DNA from: Euglena gracilis
Taxonomy: Eukaryota; Euglenida; Euglenophyceae; Euglenales
NCBI GenBank assembly: GCA_039621445.1
Contig: CP154956.1
Coordinates: 57,639,966 to 57,703,965 of the forward strand
Direction: 5' to 3'
Length of the DNA: 64,000 bases
Shown: piece after piece, positions 53,246-64,000 of the stretch
Layout of the letters: each line of letters begins with the position of its first letter
Numbering within the stretch: position 1 is the first letter of the stretch
Position numbers and translations under genes: made by a program
Notes under the pieces: generated by a model
What the model was told of the DNA's origin: nothing
Databases searched by the model: none
Seen by the model: the letters and a program-made list of their open reading frames with translations, nothing else

Positions 53246-53949
53246 GTTTTCTTGAAAAAAATGACCTTAAAAAGGGACCTTAAAAAATGTTTTTGTTGCT
53301 TTTCAAAAAAAAGAAAGCTTTTTAAAAAACAACAAAAAACACCGGCTCTCATCATGTTGCCAGGCATGGTGGTCCCCCCCGCGTCCCCTCCCCGCGCATC
53401 CCCCCCGCGTCCCCAAAACCCTAATGGTCCCATGATTTTCATTTGCCCCGTGAGAGTTCAAATAATTGCAGAGGGTGACCAACCTTAAAAGGGAATGGCG
53501 ATCATTGGGGGGTCGACCAACGGCGACCAACATCACAAGGGGGGGGGGCGCAATAACGTAACCGGGGGGGGGGGTTAGTGGGTAATCGGCCGACTAGTCA
53601 GCATTAGAGTGGGTGCACCCACTCTAATGTACTAAACCGGCGTTTGAGACGCTGGGTTTAGGACAGAACCGGCGTCCCCCCCCACAGGTTTTCCGGCCTA
53701 CCTATGAATGGGAAAAGTCTTTGGAGTAACAAAAAGTGGTTTTCCCCTTTTGTTCCCAATTCTCCAAGAGGCAAAGCACAATGCAAAGGCTTCAGATGTT
53801 TCCTCCGAAGCCAAGTTCCGTTGTTCTGAGGGTTTTTCCGTCTGACGAATCAAACCTTCAAACTTGCAAACAATGAAACAAAGGAATACCTCTGTCCTAA
53901 AGCCCGGCGTTAGGAACGCCGGTTCTGTCCAAAGCCCGGCATATGGGGG

Positions 53950-54165
53950 GTCGGCACGCCGTGGCGAGCCGTCCGGCTAGGGGGGGGGGGTTTGGCGTGG
54001 CGAGGGGGTCCCGGATGGGGGGGGGGAGGGGTGCGCGGGGGTTTTCCAAGAAAATTTTCTTTGGTGCGGCTGACATGGCGTGGCGAGGGGGTCTGAAAAG
54101 GGGGGGGGAGGGGGGTAAAATGGCGTGGCGAGGGGGTCGGTGAGGGGGGGGGGGAGGGGTGTGCC
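53950..54165. repeat. ATGGCGTGGCGAGGGGGTC repeats
   Basis: Three or four GGCGTGGCGAGGGGGTC units between G-blocks. Open frames are Gly/Arg simple sequence only. Confidence 0.7.
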
Positions 54166-54289
54166 GACCCCCCTATGTTTTGTCATCCCCAAAAATGTCA
54201 TGAAAAGTGCCCCAAAATGGCCCTGAAGTCCCGAGATGATTGTTTAAACCCGTGACCCCCCCCCGTGACCACCCCCGTGACCCGCACCA

Positions 54290-55165
54290 CCCCCAACGCC
54301 ACTGGAGCCACGCCACCGCAGCCTTCCGGCAACAAGCGCTCTATGACTCCCTGGAGGGGTTGGAAAAAATCAAATTTGCCTGTCAGAAGAGACCACACGC
54401 TGTGGCGTGGGCATCGGTGACCCCAACGGTTGGAAAAATCTTGATTCCGACAAGGGGGTTCCAAGCAGGCATTTGCTTAAGGGATTGCAGTACCCCCCCC
54501 CCCCCCGGGGGGCTGGACTGCAGCTAGTCCAAATTTGGCTAGTGGGTTTTCTAGCAGACCCCCCCCCGGGGGGGTCTGCTAGCAGGGCTAGCTAGTGGAA
54601 TTTTTTTTTCCAGTGACCGGCGCAAAGCGCCGAAAATTTTTTTGGGGACCCCCAAAATGGCCAAAAATGCCCGTTTTTGGCCATTTTTGGGAATTTTTGG
54701 AACAAAATCAGCCAAAAACCTGTTAAAAACCTCATTTTTCCTCTGGCGCGCAGCGCCGGAGAAAAATTTTTTTTCCAGTCCGGCCCCGCCCCCCCCCCCC
54801 CCCCCGGCGGGGGCGGGGGGGGAGGGGGGTCTAGCTAGTCCACTTTTTCCAGTGTCTAGCCGATTGGCTAGCCAGTACCCCCCCCCCCCCCGGGGGTCCT
54901 TAAGCAAATGCCTGGTTTCAAGCCTTAGCCCAGTGGACGTTAGGCGCCCCATTGGTCTCTGCCACCGAAGCGCCCCCCGCCTGCCCACGGTGCCACGCCT
55001 CCCTGGACACACGCGGACACCACCTCGTATGTTGCCACCGTAACAATGTTGTTCGGCGACACGGGGCGGTCCAAAATTACGTCTTGGGCATGGCACAACG
55101 TGCGGGCTTTCCAGCAAGGCGTGAAGAGAGTGCTCCTGACGGCTCCCGGCCGGGCGACGTGGAGC
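54290..55165 (+). pseudogene. Non-LTR retrotransposon ORF2 C-terminal remnant
   Basis: Excluding the 449-bp element inside it (54466-54914) plus one TSD, the frame runs HATAAFRQQALYDSLEGLEK ... RPHAVAWASVTPTVGKILIP then TRGFQALAQWTLGAPLVSAT and EAPPACPRCHASLDTRGHHL, VCCHRNNVVRRHGAVQNYVL. The pattern W(A/L)...P...F..AL...LG.P, CPxC.....D..GHH...C, N.V.RH.A....L (C2HC zinc knuckle) then PDG.RPGDV is the conserved tail of ORF2 proteins of a widespread group of LINE-like elements. After RPGDV the frame departs from the family. No reverse transcriptase core was found upstream, so this is a fragment. Confidence 0.75.
54466..54914. mobile_element. TIR element with TSD inside the retrotransposon frame
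   Basis: Starts CAGGCATTTGCTTAAGGG and ends GGTCCTTAAGCAAATGCCTG. TSD gttccaag / gtttcaag (one mismatch). Interior GCTAGCAGACCCC/GGGGTCTGCTAGC inverted blocks and a GCGCAAAGCGCC hairpin. Removing the element and one TSD joins FQ to ALAQW in frame. Confidence 0.92.
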
Positions 55166-57466
55166 AATTTTTGCCCAAATTTTGCCCCCCACCCAAAGTC
55201 TTGGGGGGTTTCAAGGTTGTTTTTTGGGCATTCCAGGGCACTTTTCATGGATGGCAACGAGCAAAAAATTGTGGGTGTCCAATTTTGGCATTTTTTTTCT
55301 CTCACAGAAAAATATTTCCCTTCAAAAAAATCCTAGGGTCCAAAGGTGACTAATAGGGGGTGACTTACTCGGGGGGGGGGGCATGGTAAGGCTATATACA
55401 GGGGAGAAAGTCTGTGCAAGGCGCGGGGGATGGGAGGGGAGGTAAGAGGGGTGAGCATAGCGAGAACTAGAGAAGCGGCGGTTGCACAGGCTGTTTCACC
55501 GCAAGATCGCTTCAAAATGGTCTTGGTCCTCTGGCTTGCGGGGGCCCGGCACATCGTACTCCCTCGCGGCGGTGTGTGCTGTATCCAGCCGACGAGTGAC
55601 CAACTCGTTTGAGCAGAGTTCGGACTCGGAGAGCTCGGAGCTCGGGGGTGTGGCAATGTACCGGATGCCGTTAATTCCTCCGGGGTCCCATGGGAGGTCA
55701 TGGAAACATCAGGGACGGCTGTCAGTGGGCACGAGGCCTATGGCTTTCCTGTGTCCTCGGGCTTGGTTTTGGAATGGGTTATATGCATCTGCTCGAGGGG
55801 ACACGTATCTTTGCTGAAGTTCATACTGTGTATGGAGTGTCGGAGTCTGGAACTCCACAGTCAAGGCACTCCTCAGGGCATTGCCCCCAGGTGCAATTTT
55901 CAAGCATGTAAACCAAAAAAGCTTCATTTTGGCATTTTAGGTGGCCTTTTGGGTCTAACTTGGTTGGCTGGTTCATGGCCCATGGGAACAGTAAGGGGGG
56001 GGAGGTCGTCCCCCCCTTACTGTTCCCCCCTGACTGTGCCCGAGCCGGGGACGGGGGGGGGGGGTTGAAAAACGCTCATTTTCGGCGCAAAAAACAAGAA
56101 CCCCCCAATCAGGGGTGAATGTGTAAAAAGTTGGGAGAAAAATCACCGTTTTTTTGGCCACTGATCACCAAAATTTTACCTCCGCCCACCGGATTTTCCA
56201 TGTGGTGGCAAGGAAAACACGGTCAAAATGACCCACAAAAATAAGTAAGCCCCAAAGGATTTTGCCAACATTAAGGGATTTTCCTATTTGAGGGGGGGGT
56301 GCCGGGGGCAGTACCCCCCCCCCCCGCGAGGAGGCCGTAGGCTGACTAAGTTTGCACTCGACGTTGACACTCGAAGTTGGGGGGGGGGTGGGGGGGAGCC
56401 GAACTTTGCCACCCGAGTATTTTGCCAACATACAGGGATTTTGTTGTTTGAGGGGGGCACCCTCATATTGGCTGAGTGCCTGTGTGAAAAGTATAGCAAG
56501 GCACGGTCGTTTTCCTCGGTGCTGTCCCTTCAATTTGGCAATACCTCGTGAAGTGTCCATTTCGGATGCGCACCGCTTTGGATACCAACTTGGACCCATG
56601 GCAACTTCGAAAATTGTTTTGGTCACACTCCTGTTTTCCAGGGTAAGGTGGCACGTGTGCAGCACCCACTCCGGAATTTCAGGGCTGCCTCTGTCAACAG
56701 GTGGCCATATTTCCTCAGTGGGAAAATTTTTTTCGAATCTGGAACACTTTTTTGTCTTTCTAGCTGTATGCAAAAGAAGTTAATGTTCCGGGTCCGTCTA
56801 GGGGCAAAATTTCTCTCCCCCGATCTGCGCAGCGAGTGCCATGTTGCATCAAGGTCAGGGGACAGTGCGGGAGCACTGCCTGCTTGAGCTGTGATTCGGC
56901 TTGGACCTGGCAACGGGTTGAACTTGGTTTGGCCAAAGCACCCCCTGTGACGATGGCATTTTCTCCCTTCCGGTCAGGGCGAGAACACCCCAACCTAAAT
57001 CAGACCCCAAGAAGTTCGCCCTCCATCGCCCTTGGAGATTTTCAATTGCGGGGTGGAAAGCCACTCACTGCCTCCGGAGGCTCGCTGAGGCTCTTCCCAA
57101 AATCTTCCGAAACCTTGCCTACGTGCCATTTCATTTGCCCTCACTTGCGGGCAAGGACGTGGGCAGAGTTGGGCAACTTCGGGAGCCTAAGTGTTTGGGG
57201 AAAGTGTTTGTTGAGGAAGCAATGCAAAAGTCAAAAGACAATGGGTTGGAAATGAAGGTATCATTTGATGGGTACCTTTGCAGGCCCAGGGGGGGGGGGC
57301 TTTTCAGGCACAGGAATGCTGAAGATGGCAGCATGTTTGACTCCCAAACACCATTACTTTGACCCAATGTGAGTTTTATTGAACAAATGCATTCCCGTGA
57401 AACGTTCCACATTATTCTGCATGAAATATTCAACGTGTGCCATAAATAATTGTCCCTAAGGAAAGC
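55166..57466. other. No assigned gene
   Basis: Repeat blocks with GGGATTTTGTT(A/G)TTTGAGG (56265-56460) and C/G runs up to 56460. The stretch 56480-57400 is quiet and has several overlapping open frames on both strands, but none shows a known motif. Confidence 0.4.
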
Positions 57467-57979
57467 TTGGCCCGATCAAAATTAAAACCAGCTCTCTTCG
57501 GAAATGCTGTTTTAAGGCATGCAGATGCGAAAGGACCCTTAAGAAAATTCACTCTCTGCGATATGTTTGCAAAGCACCCGTATCTCTTCCCACCAAGAGC
57601 ATTCAACATCACATCTAAACTTGGGTCTGTACATATAGACTCACTCGAATTCATTCACCCACAAACACTTTTCTTCAAAGTTCAAACCAATACTTCAAGA
57701 ACAACGGCCAGTTTCTCAATGCCACTGCCCATGCAAATGCCCAAATTCAATTTTGCATGCGTAAGGTTTTGCAAAAATCCCGAAATACAAATTCATTTGA
57801 CGCTTCCATCACCTGTCAGTTCTTTGCTATTTGAGATTGCCCATGTGTTTTCATTCCCTACATGTGCCAGCAAGAGAAAAAAGGCGCACGATGGGGATCT
57901 CCTTGGAGGGAGAGAGAGTATGTGCTCCTTCTTGAAGTGCCGGTGCATCTTCATCATAGCACATCCAGAGGGCATTTGA
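57467..57979 (+). CDS. Open frame, unknown protein (possible exon)
   Basis: 171 codons are open from a TTG with no ATG at the start. Reads LARSKLKPALFGNAVLRHAD ... MFAKHPYLFPPRAFNITSKL ... SMPLPMQMPKFNFACVRFCK and stops after FIIAHPEGI. No C/G blocks and mixed hydrophobic composition. The opposite strand is also open for 74 codons from an ATG at 57654 (MNSSESICTDPSLDVMLNAL), so strand is uncertain. No family recognised. Confidence 0.25.
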   Translation: MARSKLKPALFGNAVLRHADAKGPLRKFTLCDMFAKHPYLFPPRAFNITSKLGSVHIDSLEFIHPQTLFFKVQTNTSRTTASFSMPLPMQMPKFNFACVRFCKNPEIQIHLTLPSPVSSLLFEIAHVFSFPTCASKRKKAHDGDLLGGRESMCSFLKCRCIFIIAHPEGI

Positions 57980-58624
57980 GGTGTTTGCATGGACGTTGCA
58001 GCAACCTGGTCAAATGTGTTGCTGACTTCTGTGATGGCTGGTCTCTGCTAGCTTGTCTGAAATCGTTGGGCCAATGCCTGCCAAGTTTGGTGGCGAATGC
58101 TCTTGGCTGCTGGCTGAAGCCTGATGCAGGGCGTTGTCTCCTGATGCGAAAAAGCGCAAGCAAGACACAAGATAGGCGGGAATGGAAGGAACGTACTGCT
58201 TGGTCCGCTGTTGCTCGTGGGGTTGAATCTCCACCTAAAATGCCAAAATGAAGATTTTATAGTTCACATCCTTGATAGCTGCACCTCCACAACGTCCATT
58301 TTGGTGTTGGTTTGGAGTTTGATGGGATTCAAAGCACCTAAAACCCACCAAAAAATCTCCCTTTTCTCTCTTTCTTCCAAGACTCCTTTACAAAAAGTGC
58401 CAACGGGAACAGTAAGGTGGGGGAACAGGGGCATGGTACCGGGCTGGGCCATGGTGATAATCCGCGGGTTTCATGGTCTACTCAGGGGCGGGGGGAAGGG
58501 GGGTTCTACCCCCCTTTTCCCCGGTGGTAAGCTTTGCTCTTACTCTAAAGAGACAAAAGAGATGGGAGCTCAGCGACCCCTCCCCCCAATATCCCCCCCA
58601 TATCCCTCCCATCCCCGGCGCAAG

Positions 58625-58790
58625 GCGGTAGACTGGGGGGGGGGTAGTGGGTAGTCGGCCGACTAGTCGGCCGACTACCCAATTGGTCGGCCGACTAGGC
58701 CTGGTCGGTAACTAGTCGGCGAGACGGACGGGGTGGGGGGGGGGGTAGTGGGTAGTCGACCGACTAGTCGGCCGACTACCCACTCTAATG
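58625..58790. repeat. GTAGTCGGCCGACTAGTCGG palindromic repeats
   Basis: GTAGTGGGTAGTCGGCCGAC and its complement are arranged as nested palindromes next to G-blocks. Sister cluster at 61095-61240. Partial one at 53575-53635. Confidence 0.85.
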
Positions 58791-59129
58791 CACAAACGGG
58801 TCCAAACCGCCGACTTTTAAGCCCCCCCCATGAAGAAAATCCTATGCAAATTAGTCAGTGGCTAGTCGGTGGTCATAAAATGGTCTGTGGCGGGCCGCTA
58901 AGCAATGGCATGATTGCGACTCCCCATAATTTGCCACGGGGAACTTGCCCACACGTGCGGGCAAGCTGCATGAAAAAAATGCGACCGGGGTCTTGGGACG
59001 TTCCGCGGTGCTGCATTCGGATCAGGAAAAATCTTCAGGGGGTTTTTCGGGCTGACTCGAAAATCGGGTGACATTGTGGTTTTCAAGTGGTGTTCATACT
59101 TGTGGTTAGTGCAACCGGGAAAAAATGTT

Positions 59130-59655
59130 TCCGTGAACCGCGACCACCGCGGAAATTTTTTTTGTAACCGGCAGCGCCGCGGCAAATATTTTTCTGTGTG
59201 CCGCGAATGCCGCGGCACTGGTTTATGTGTGCGCCGCAACCGACGCGGAAACTTTTGAAGTTTGTGCCGTGACCACCGCGGCAATTGTCTTTTTAAATTT
59301 TGTCCCACATATACTTCCTTTTGGCCCCTTCCTCTACCTGGCCTCTTTGATACTTTCTCGACCATGGCCGAGAAGGGTATTTGGCGGCAGGGAGTGAACT
59401 TTTGTGCAAGCGTTCTTGTTTGTTTTCACAGATCAGCTTTCACCATGTCAAGTGAGACCTCCACATCAACGTTCTTGAGCTCCGGGCAGAAATTTTTTTT
59501 TGTGCAGCAACCACCACGGAAATTTTTTCCCTTGCACCGCGACCACCGCGGTAATAAGTTTTGCTTGTGCCGCGACAGCCGTGGCAAAAATATTTCTGTG
59601 CGCCGCAACCACCGCGGAAATTTTTTTTTTGCGCCGCGGCATGAGCGCCGCGGCG
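59130..59655. repeat. CCGCGACCACCGCGGAAATT repeats, two clusters
   Basis: Units (T/G)GTGCCGCGACCACCGCGG separated by AAATTTTT runs, at 59135-59285 and 59505-59655. Each CCGCGG is a short palindrome. The spacer between clusters is quiet. Confidence 0.85.
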
Positions 59656-59903
59656 CACTAACTACAAGTATGGTGGTGTTTCCTCGAAATGCCTTCTGAA
59701 AAGTTGCTAACGGATGTGTTTGGACCGAGAAAATTTCCGATGCCTCCCCAACCTGGTCTTTTATTAGTTTTTTGTGCTTTGTCGTGTTGTGAGCCAGGTT
59801 TTGCCACTTCTGCCTTTTCGAAAATGCATCCTTGCCCACGGGCGTGGGCAAAATGAAAAATGCGCCTTTTGGACGGTTTTAAGGCGGTCAATTGTTATGT
59901 TTT

Positions 59904-60344
59904 TTACTGCATCGAGTTTGGTATTGCTTTTTTGAAGTGTACCCATTCTAACACAATGGATTGAGAAATGTTTTTGTGGAAGATTTGCATACATGCTGGC
60001 TCAGTGGAGTTCACAATGTGACAGGTGCACGTGATTTTTCTCCAAAGCAACATATGGGTTTGCAAGAGATAATCCCTTTTCCTTGTGAATCTCCTCGCCT
60101 GTAGATTCTGATTGGGCTTCCACCCAGATGGGGATGTCCCCAAGGTGGAATGTGGGTGCTGTGGCAGCGGTCCCGTGTGATTGGTTTGGGAAGCTGGATT
60201 ACTGTGATGTCTTGCCACAATGACTGATAATAAAGTGTTGTTTTCCACAACCCAAACAGGCACCACATTGTTCAGCAGTGGTTGTGTCCCGCAGTCATAC
60301 ATCTGTGTCCCATTGGCAATGGTACAATAGAAAGCCATGGCCAC
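59904..60344 (-). CDS. 146-codon open frame, unknown protein
   Basis: ATG at 60344 opens MAMAFYCTIANGTQMYDCGT then QPLLNNVVPVWVVENNTLLS, continuing to a stop at 59904 (ending IPNSMQ). The first 50 residues look protein-like; the remainder is Thr/His/Lys-rich without a known motif. It could be one exon of a larger gene or chance. No neighbour clarifies it. Confidence 0.3.
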   Translation of the reverse strand: MAMAFYCTIANGTQMYDCGTQPLLNNVVPVWVVENNTLLSVIVARHHSNPASQTNHTGPLPQHPHSTLGTSPSGWKPNQNLQARRFTRKRDYLLQTHMLLWRKITCTCHIVNSTEPACMQIFHKNISQSIVLEWVHFKKAIPNSMQ

Positions 60345-62204
60345 CAGCTTCTGCTTATTCTCTTATGAAGTGACAAATCTCCATTTTAGAAGCCAAGGCT
60401 GAAAGAAGATCAGCATTGTCTCAAGCAAAGCAGTTCATTGGCATAATTTTTGATCTGGGGGTGTGGCATCAGGTTCAAATTGGCTTTCCCAATGCTGAAT
60501 GCCGTCTCACTTGCAGTCTTTCAAATTGCATGCTGCTCTGCTATGACATTTGGACAACTTTGTATTCTGTTAACAGCATTAGAAGTGTTGCACTAATGCA
60601 GGCTTCTCCACGCAGCCACGTGGCAGGATGACGTGCTTGGCATCGCAATGTTTTCTTTGAACTTTTGGTATTTTTTTTATATAGCAAAGTGCAGCAACTT
60701 TTTCTCCTCAAGGAGGGACGTGACGTGCACTGGGAAATGGCGTGATCCAATTCTCTTCAGCAGATATGACGGATGGAAAGTACCACATTTTAATACACAA
60801 TCCCACCCAGACAACCATGATTTGCTTGATTTCAAAATTGCAAATGCAAGTTTATTCTTCTGTTGATATCATTGTTTGTTATATTGTTTTCTTCCTTTGT
60901 GTGTGCAATGTGAAGCCAAACAGTTACAGGCAGTAATTTTGTAGTTTTTTTTTTGGGTGACAAAGTACGTCGTTGCAACCCTGGTCGCCCGCAGTCGCCC
61001 TCTGTCATGGGGGGGTCGACCAAGAAGGTTGTGGGGGGCGACCGAGCGACCATGGTCGACCCCCACCCCACAACTGGACCCCCCTTTGGCCCCAGACGGT
61101 AGACTGGGGGTGGGGGGGGGAGGTAGTGGGTAGTCGGCCGACAAGTCTGCCGACTACCAAATTGGTCGGCCGACTGGGCCCAGTCGGTGGCTAGTCGGCG
61201 AGATGGGGCGGCCGACCAGTCGGCCGACTACCCACTCTGATGTACTAATGGTACTAATGGTGCTCAGTTGTGGTCCTAGAGCACCCGGTTTGAGTCCTGT
61301 GCAAAAAGATAGGAGATAAAATAATACGGTCCTATGCCTGGCAACATAAAATTGGTATTTGGCCACAATTGACCGCCAAATGTCATAGAGGCCACCCAAA
61401 AAATTTGACCCCCCCCCCCAAATATAAAGCCCCCTGAGGGCCTTGAAATCTCGCTCAAATACAAAGCCGGGGGGGGGCACACAGCAAACTGGGCCAGAAG
61501 CGGAGCTAGAGCCGGCCATAAACAGACAAGAAGCATTAGTGCAACTAGGGGGGGGGGGCTTTATAACTGTGGAAATATTTGGGGGGTCAGATGGAGGTGA
61601 TTCGGAAATCCAGGATCCAGTCGCTTGCAACTCATTTTTTTGGAAACGGGTCTGGGTCAAAGTGATAATCCACGGCTCTTATGATTTACCTAGGGGCGGA
61701 GGGGGGGGGGGTATGGCGAGCCAAATTTTCGATATTCTGGGGGTGAAAAGAGGCGAAAATTTCAAAGCATCTCCAAAATGTTGGGGAATGAAAGGAAATC
61801 ATTTGGGACCTAAAACAAAGCCACACTACCACCCTGTCCAACTCCAGGGCCAGACCACGGATTGATCAATTTTTTTGGGTTTTAGAAGCCAGGCGTTTTC
61901 AAAAAATGAAAAAAACATTTGCACAAATGCTCACATCAACAAAGGAATAACTTTGTGCGAGTTATGCTCCGCCAAAGTATATTTTTTTGAAAGTACTATG
62001 ATGGGTGGGGGTCCGCTTTCTGACCCCGTCCTTGGGATCACAATTAGGTTTTTTTTTATAAAAAAATCGTATTTAATTTTAAACCGAAGAAACACTGAAT
62101 TTAAGTGTATTGGGGCATTGGGCTTTTCCTGTTAAAGTCTCCAGAGAGCCTTCGCAAATATTCAAAAAGAATGGAAATAAAATTTTGCTTTGCTTCACAG
62201 ATTT
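60345..62204. other. No assigned gene
   Basis: Quiet sequence to about 60960, then G-block/palindrome repeats (61000-61245), then mixed sequence with C/G runs at 61405, 61470, 61545 and 61695. No protein recognised. Confidence 0.4.
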
Positions 62205-62448
62205 GATGGAGAATGTGGACCGAGTTGTCCAATTTTCCAACTCATTTTCAGCTGGCAATCCATCTGTTTCAGCAAGCCCACAAACTGCATTATTACGCAG
62301 AACCAAGTTCACAAGCATTCCGGGGTCCATATCAGCTACCAGAGTGCATTATGCAAACTCACAGCAAGCTTTTCAGAACCCTGAGTTGTTTATGACAGCC
62401 GAGAAGCAACAAGGCATGCCCTTCACATATTACGCATTCACACGTTGA
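62205..62448 (+). CDS. Possible terminal exon, unknown protein
   Basis: A strong acceptor, ttgctttgcttcacag, ends at 62200. The following frame reads LMENVDRVVQFSNSFSAGNP then SVSASPQTALLRRTKFTSIP and ends FTYYAFTR with TGA. Ser/Thr/Asn-rich and free of C/G blocks. No family recognised, and another frame is also open. Confidence 0.25.
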
Positions 62449-64000
62449 AGAGAAGGCAGAGAAACCAAAATTTTGGGAATCAGGTTTTGCTTTTAAGGAA
62501 GGTTTCAGCAGGGGGGGTACTCTGGGCAGGGTGTCATTTCGAACCCCCAGTGCCAAAGGCAACAAAGAAAGAAAGAATGAAATGCCTCTTCCAATGTGAG
62601 GGCATTGTTTCTCCAAATACAGAATTGGGTTTGGAACCCGGTTCCATGTTCTGACCATTTACCCCAGTGTTGGCCATTGCTTCCAAAACCAGATGTCGTG
62701 TTCATTGGGTGTGACGGGGTGTGACCATAGGCACCTGTGAATGGAATGCGGATAAACGTTTTGTCGGCATTTTGTTTCTGCATGCTGGTGTCCCCCCCCC
62801 CTTGTCCACCGATCACCCTGATATACCGACCACCCCCCAGTTGGGGGTTGTAGGTAAGGGGGGTGACCCCCCCCCTGGTCGATGGCTGTCGGTGGCTTTG
62901 AAAATCTGGTCGTTTTTGGCACCTGGTCGTGCGACCACCCCCTGGTTGAGGGTCGTAGGTTGGGGGGCGTGTATGACCACTCCCCGCAGGAACTCGGTGG
63001 ACAGGGGAGGGGGCGGGCAAAAATGAAACAAAAGTGGCATAGGTGGCAGCTCGTTTAAATCGAATTCAAAAAAAAAGTTTTTTTGAAAATCCAAACATGG
63101 TCGTTGAGGGTTGCGGGCCAAAATGTTTTTTCTCCTCAAATCGTGGCTTTCCCCCTCATTTCGGAACCATGTCAAGGCAAACTTTGGATGGTTTCAACAA
63201 TTACCTTGATGAAATGACCAAAATTTGGTATTTTTTTTATACAGAATTTGGTTAAAAATATGCGTTTTTGAAGCATTTTGACTCATCCCAAGCTCACCTT
63301 GGCGACCAAGGGAAATTTGGTCTTGTTCCCCCCCCCCCAACAAAAAAAAAGCGCCACCAATGAAAAATGCTTTGAGAGGCCGAAATTAGGATTCGCTTTG
63401 TTTGGCGAACAAAGAAATGCTAAATTTTAGTACTGTACTACTGCGCTTCCTATTGTTGCAACCAGCTGACAGCCTGTGAAAAGAGCTTTCAATCAAGGTG
63501 CAAAAGTTAACCAATCTGTGCTTGTGGATACCGAGAGTTATGGCGCCTGTGATTGGATCACAGGTGAACATACAATGAAACGTTGCCTTCACACCATTCC
63601 TCACATGGGGTAAGCTGTGACTGTCCGACAATTTTTGTGGACAAAGCCAGAATTTAAACCCGTTTCCCACACCAAACACCAGTTCTTGTTTTATAGATAA
63701 GGAAAACCAATTGAAAAACAAGAAAATAAAGGTAAATGAAAAGGGTAAAATTTAAAATTGAAAGGTACAAAAATCCCCCCAAAACAACAAACAACAAACA
63801 ACAGTCAAAATTAAAATAAAACAACAATAACAACAAAAACAACAACAACAACAACCGAAATAAAAAAACACAATTCAAAGAAAATTAAAACAATAACCTA
63901 TAAACGACAAAAGCGTAACAAACACTTAAAAAAAGGATTTTTACAGCCAACACGCTAAGATTATGGCCACCTAGCTCAAAAAACCATGGCCATGTGGCCT
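62449..64000. other. No assigned gene
   Basis: Holds a TTGTCCACCGA / TCGGTGGACA repeat (62790-63010) with C-blocks. From 63700 on the DNA is A/C-rich simple sequence (CAACAACAAC, AAACAAC). The poly-Phe/Leu frame on the minus strand there is an artefact of composition. Confidence 0.5.

Noticed and set aside
63654-63878. Leu/Phe-rich membrane-protein-like frame on the minus strand
   Set aside because: Translation of AAC/AAAT simple sequence.

Overview
The window is nuclear DNA of a eukaryote with a large, repeat-loaded genome, most likely a protist or alga. I cannot place it more precisely. Short exons are split by GT-AG and some GC-AG introns. Most of the remaining DNA consists of C9-15/G9-15 blocks, fold-back sequences and short inverted-repeat elements, with no bacterial-style operons.

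One gene dominates. On the minus strand, from 44,150 down to 3,769, 17 short exons (18 to 238 bp) spell out a cytoplasmic poly(A)-binding protein: four RRMs, a Pro/Gln/Met-rich linker and a C-terminal MLLE (PABC) domain. About 1.8 kb of coding sequence is spread over 40.4 kb. Introns range from 45 bp to 12.5 kb. Splice phases agree at most junctions. A few residues of the RRM3-RRM4 linker and the last codons were not found.

The introns are filled by one recognisable class of non-autonomous DNA transposons. They have CAGG/CAT...TTAAG inverted termini, C/G blocks inside and 8-bp target-site duplications (TSDs), which is hAT-like. I could define 15 elements, of which 14 keep both TSDs. The most notable, 10,961-11,312, sits inside what was one PABP exon. 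Its TSD (GCCCAGGC on the gene strand) supplies both the GC donor and the AG acceptor, so the transposon is exactly one intron: a readable introner. Another copy interrupts a retrotransposon reading frame at 54.5 kb. Two related copies recombined to give a 1.25-kb tandem duplication at 20.9-23.7 kb, leaving a chimeric element with mismatched TSDs.

The 12.5-kb first intron (31.5-44.0 kb) has a different repertoire: near-perfect hairpins with arms of about 60 bp, GCGCAAATGCGC palindromes, interstitial TTAGGG repeats, and a possible 5.9-kb element (33,766-39,694) with inverted ends that carries a broken zinc-finger reading frame.

From 44.2 to 64 kb there is the 5' flank of the PABP gene, several tandem-repeat arrays, a non-LTR retrotransposon remnant (54.3-55.2 kb) and a few open, gene-like stretches with no family I recognise.
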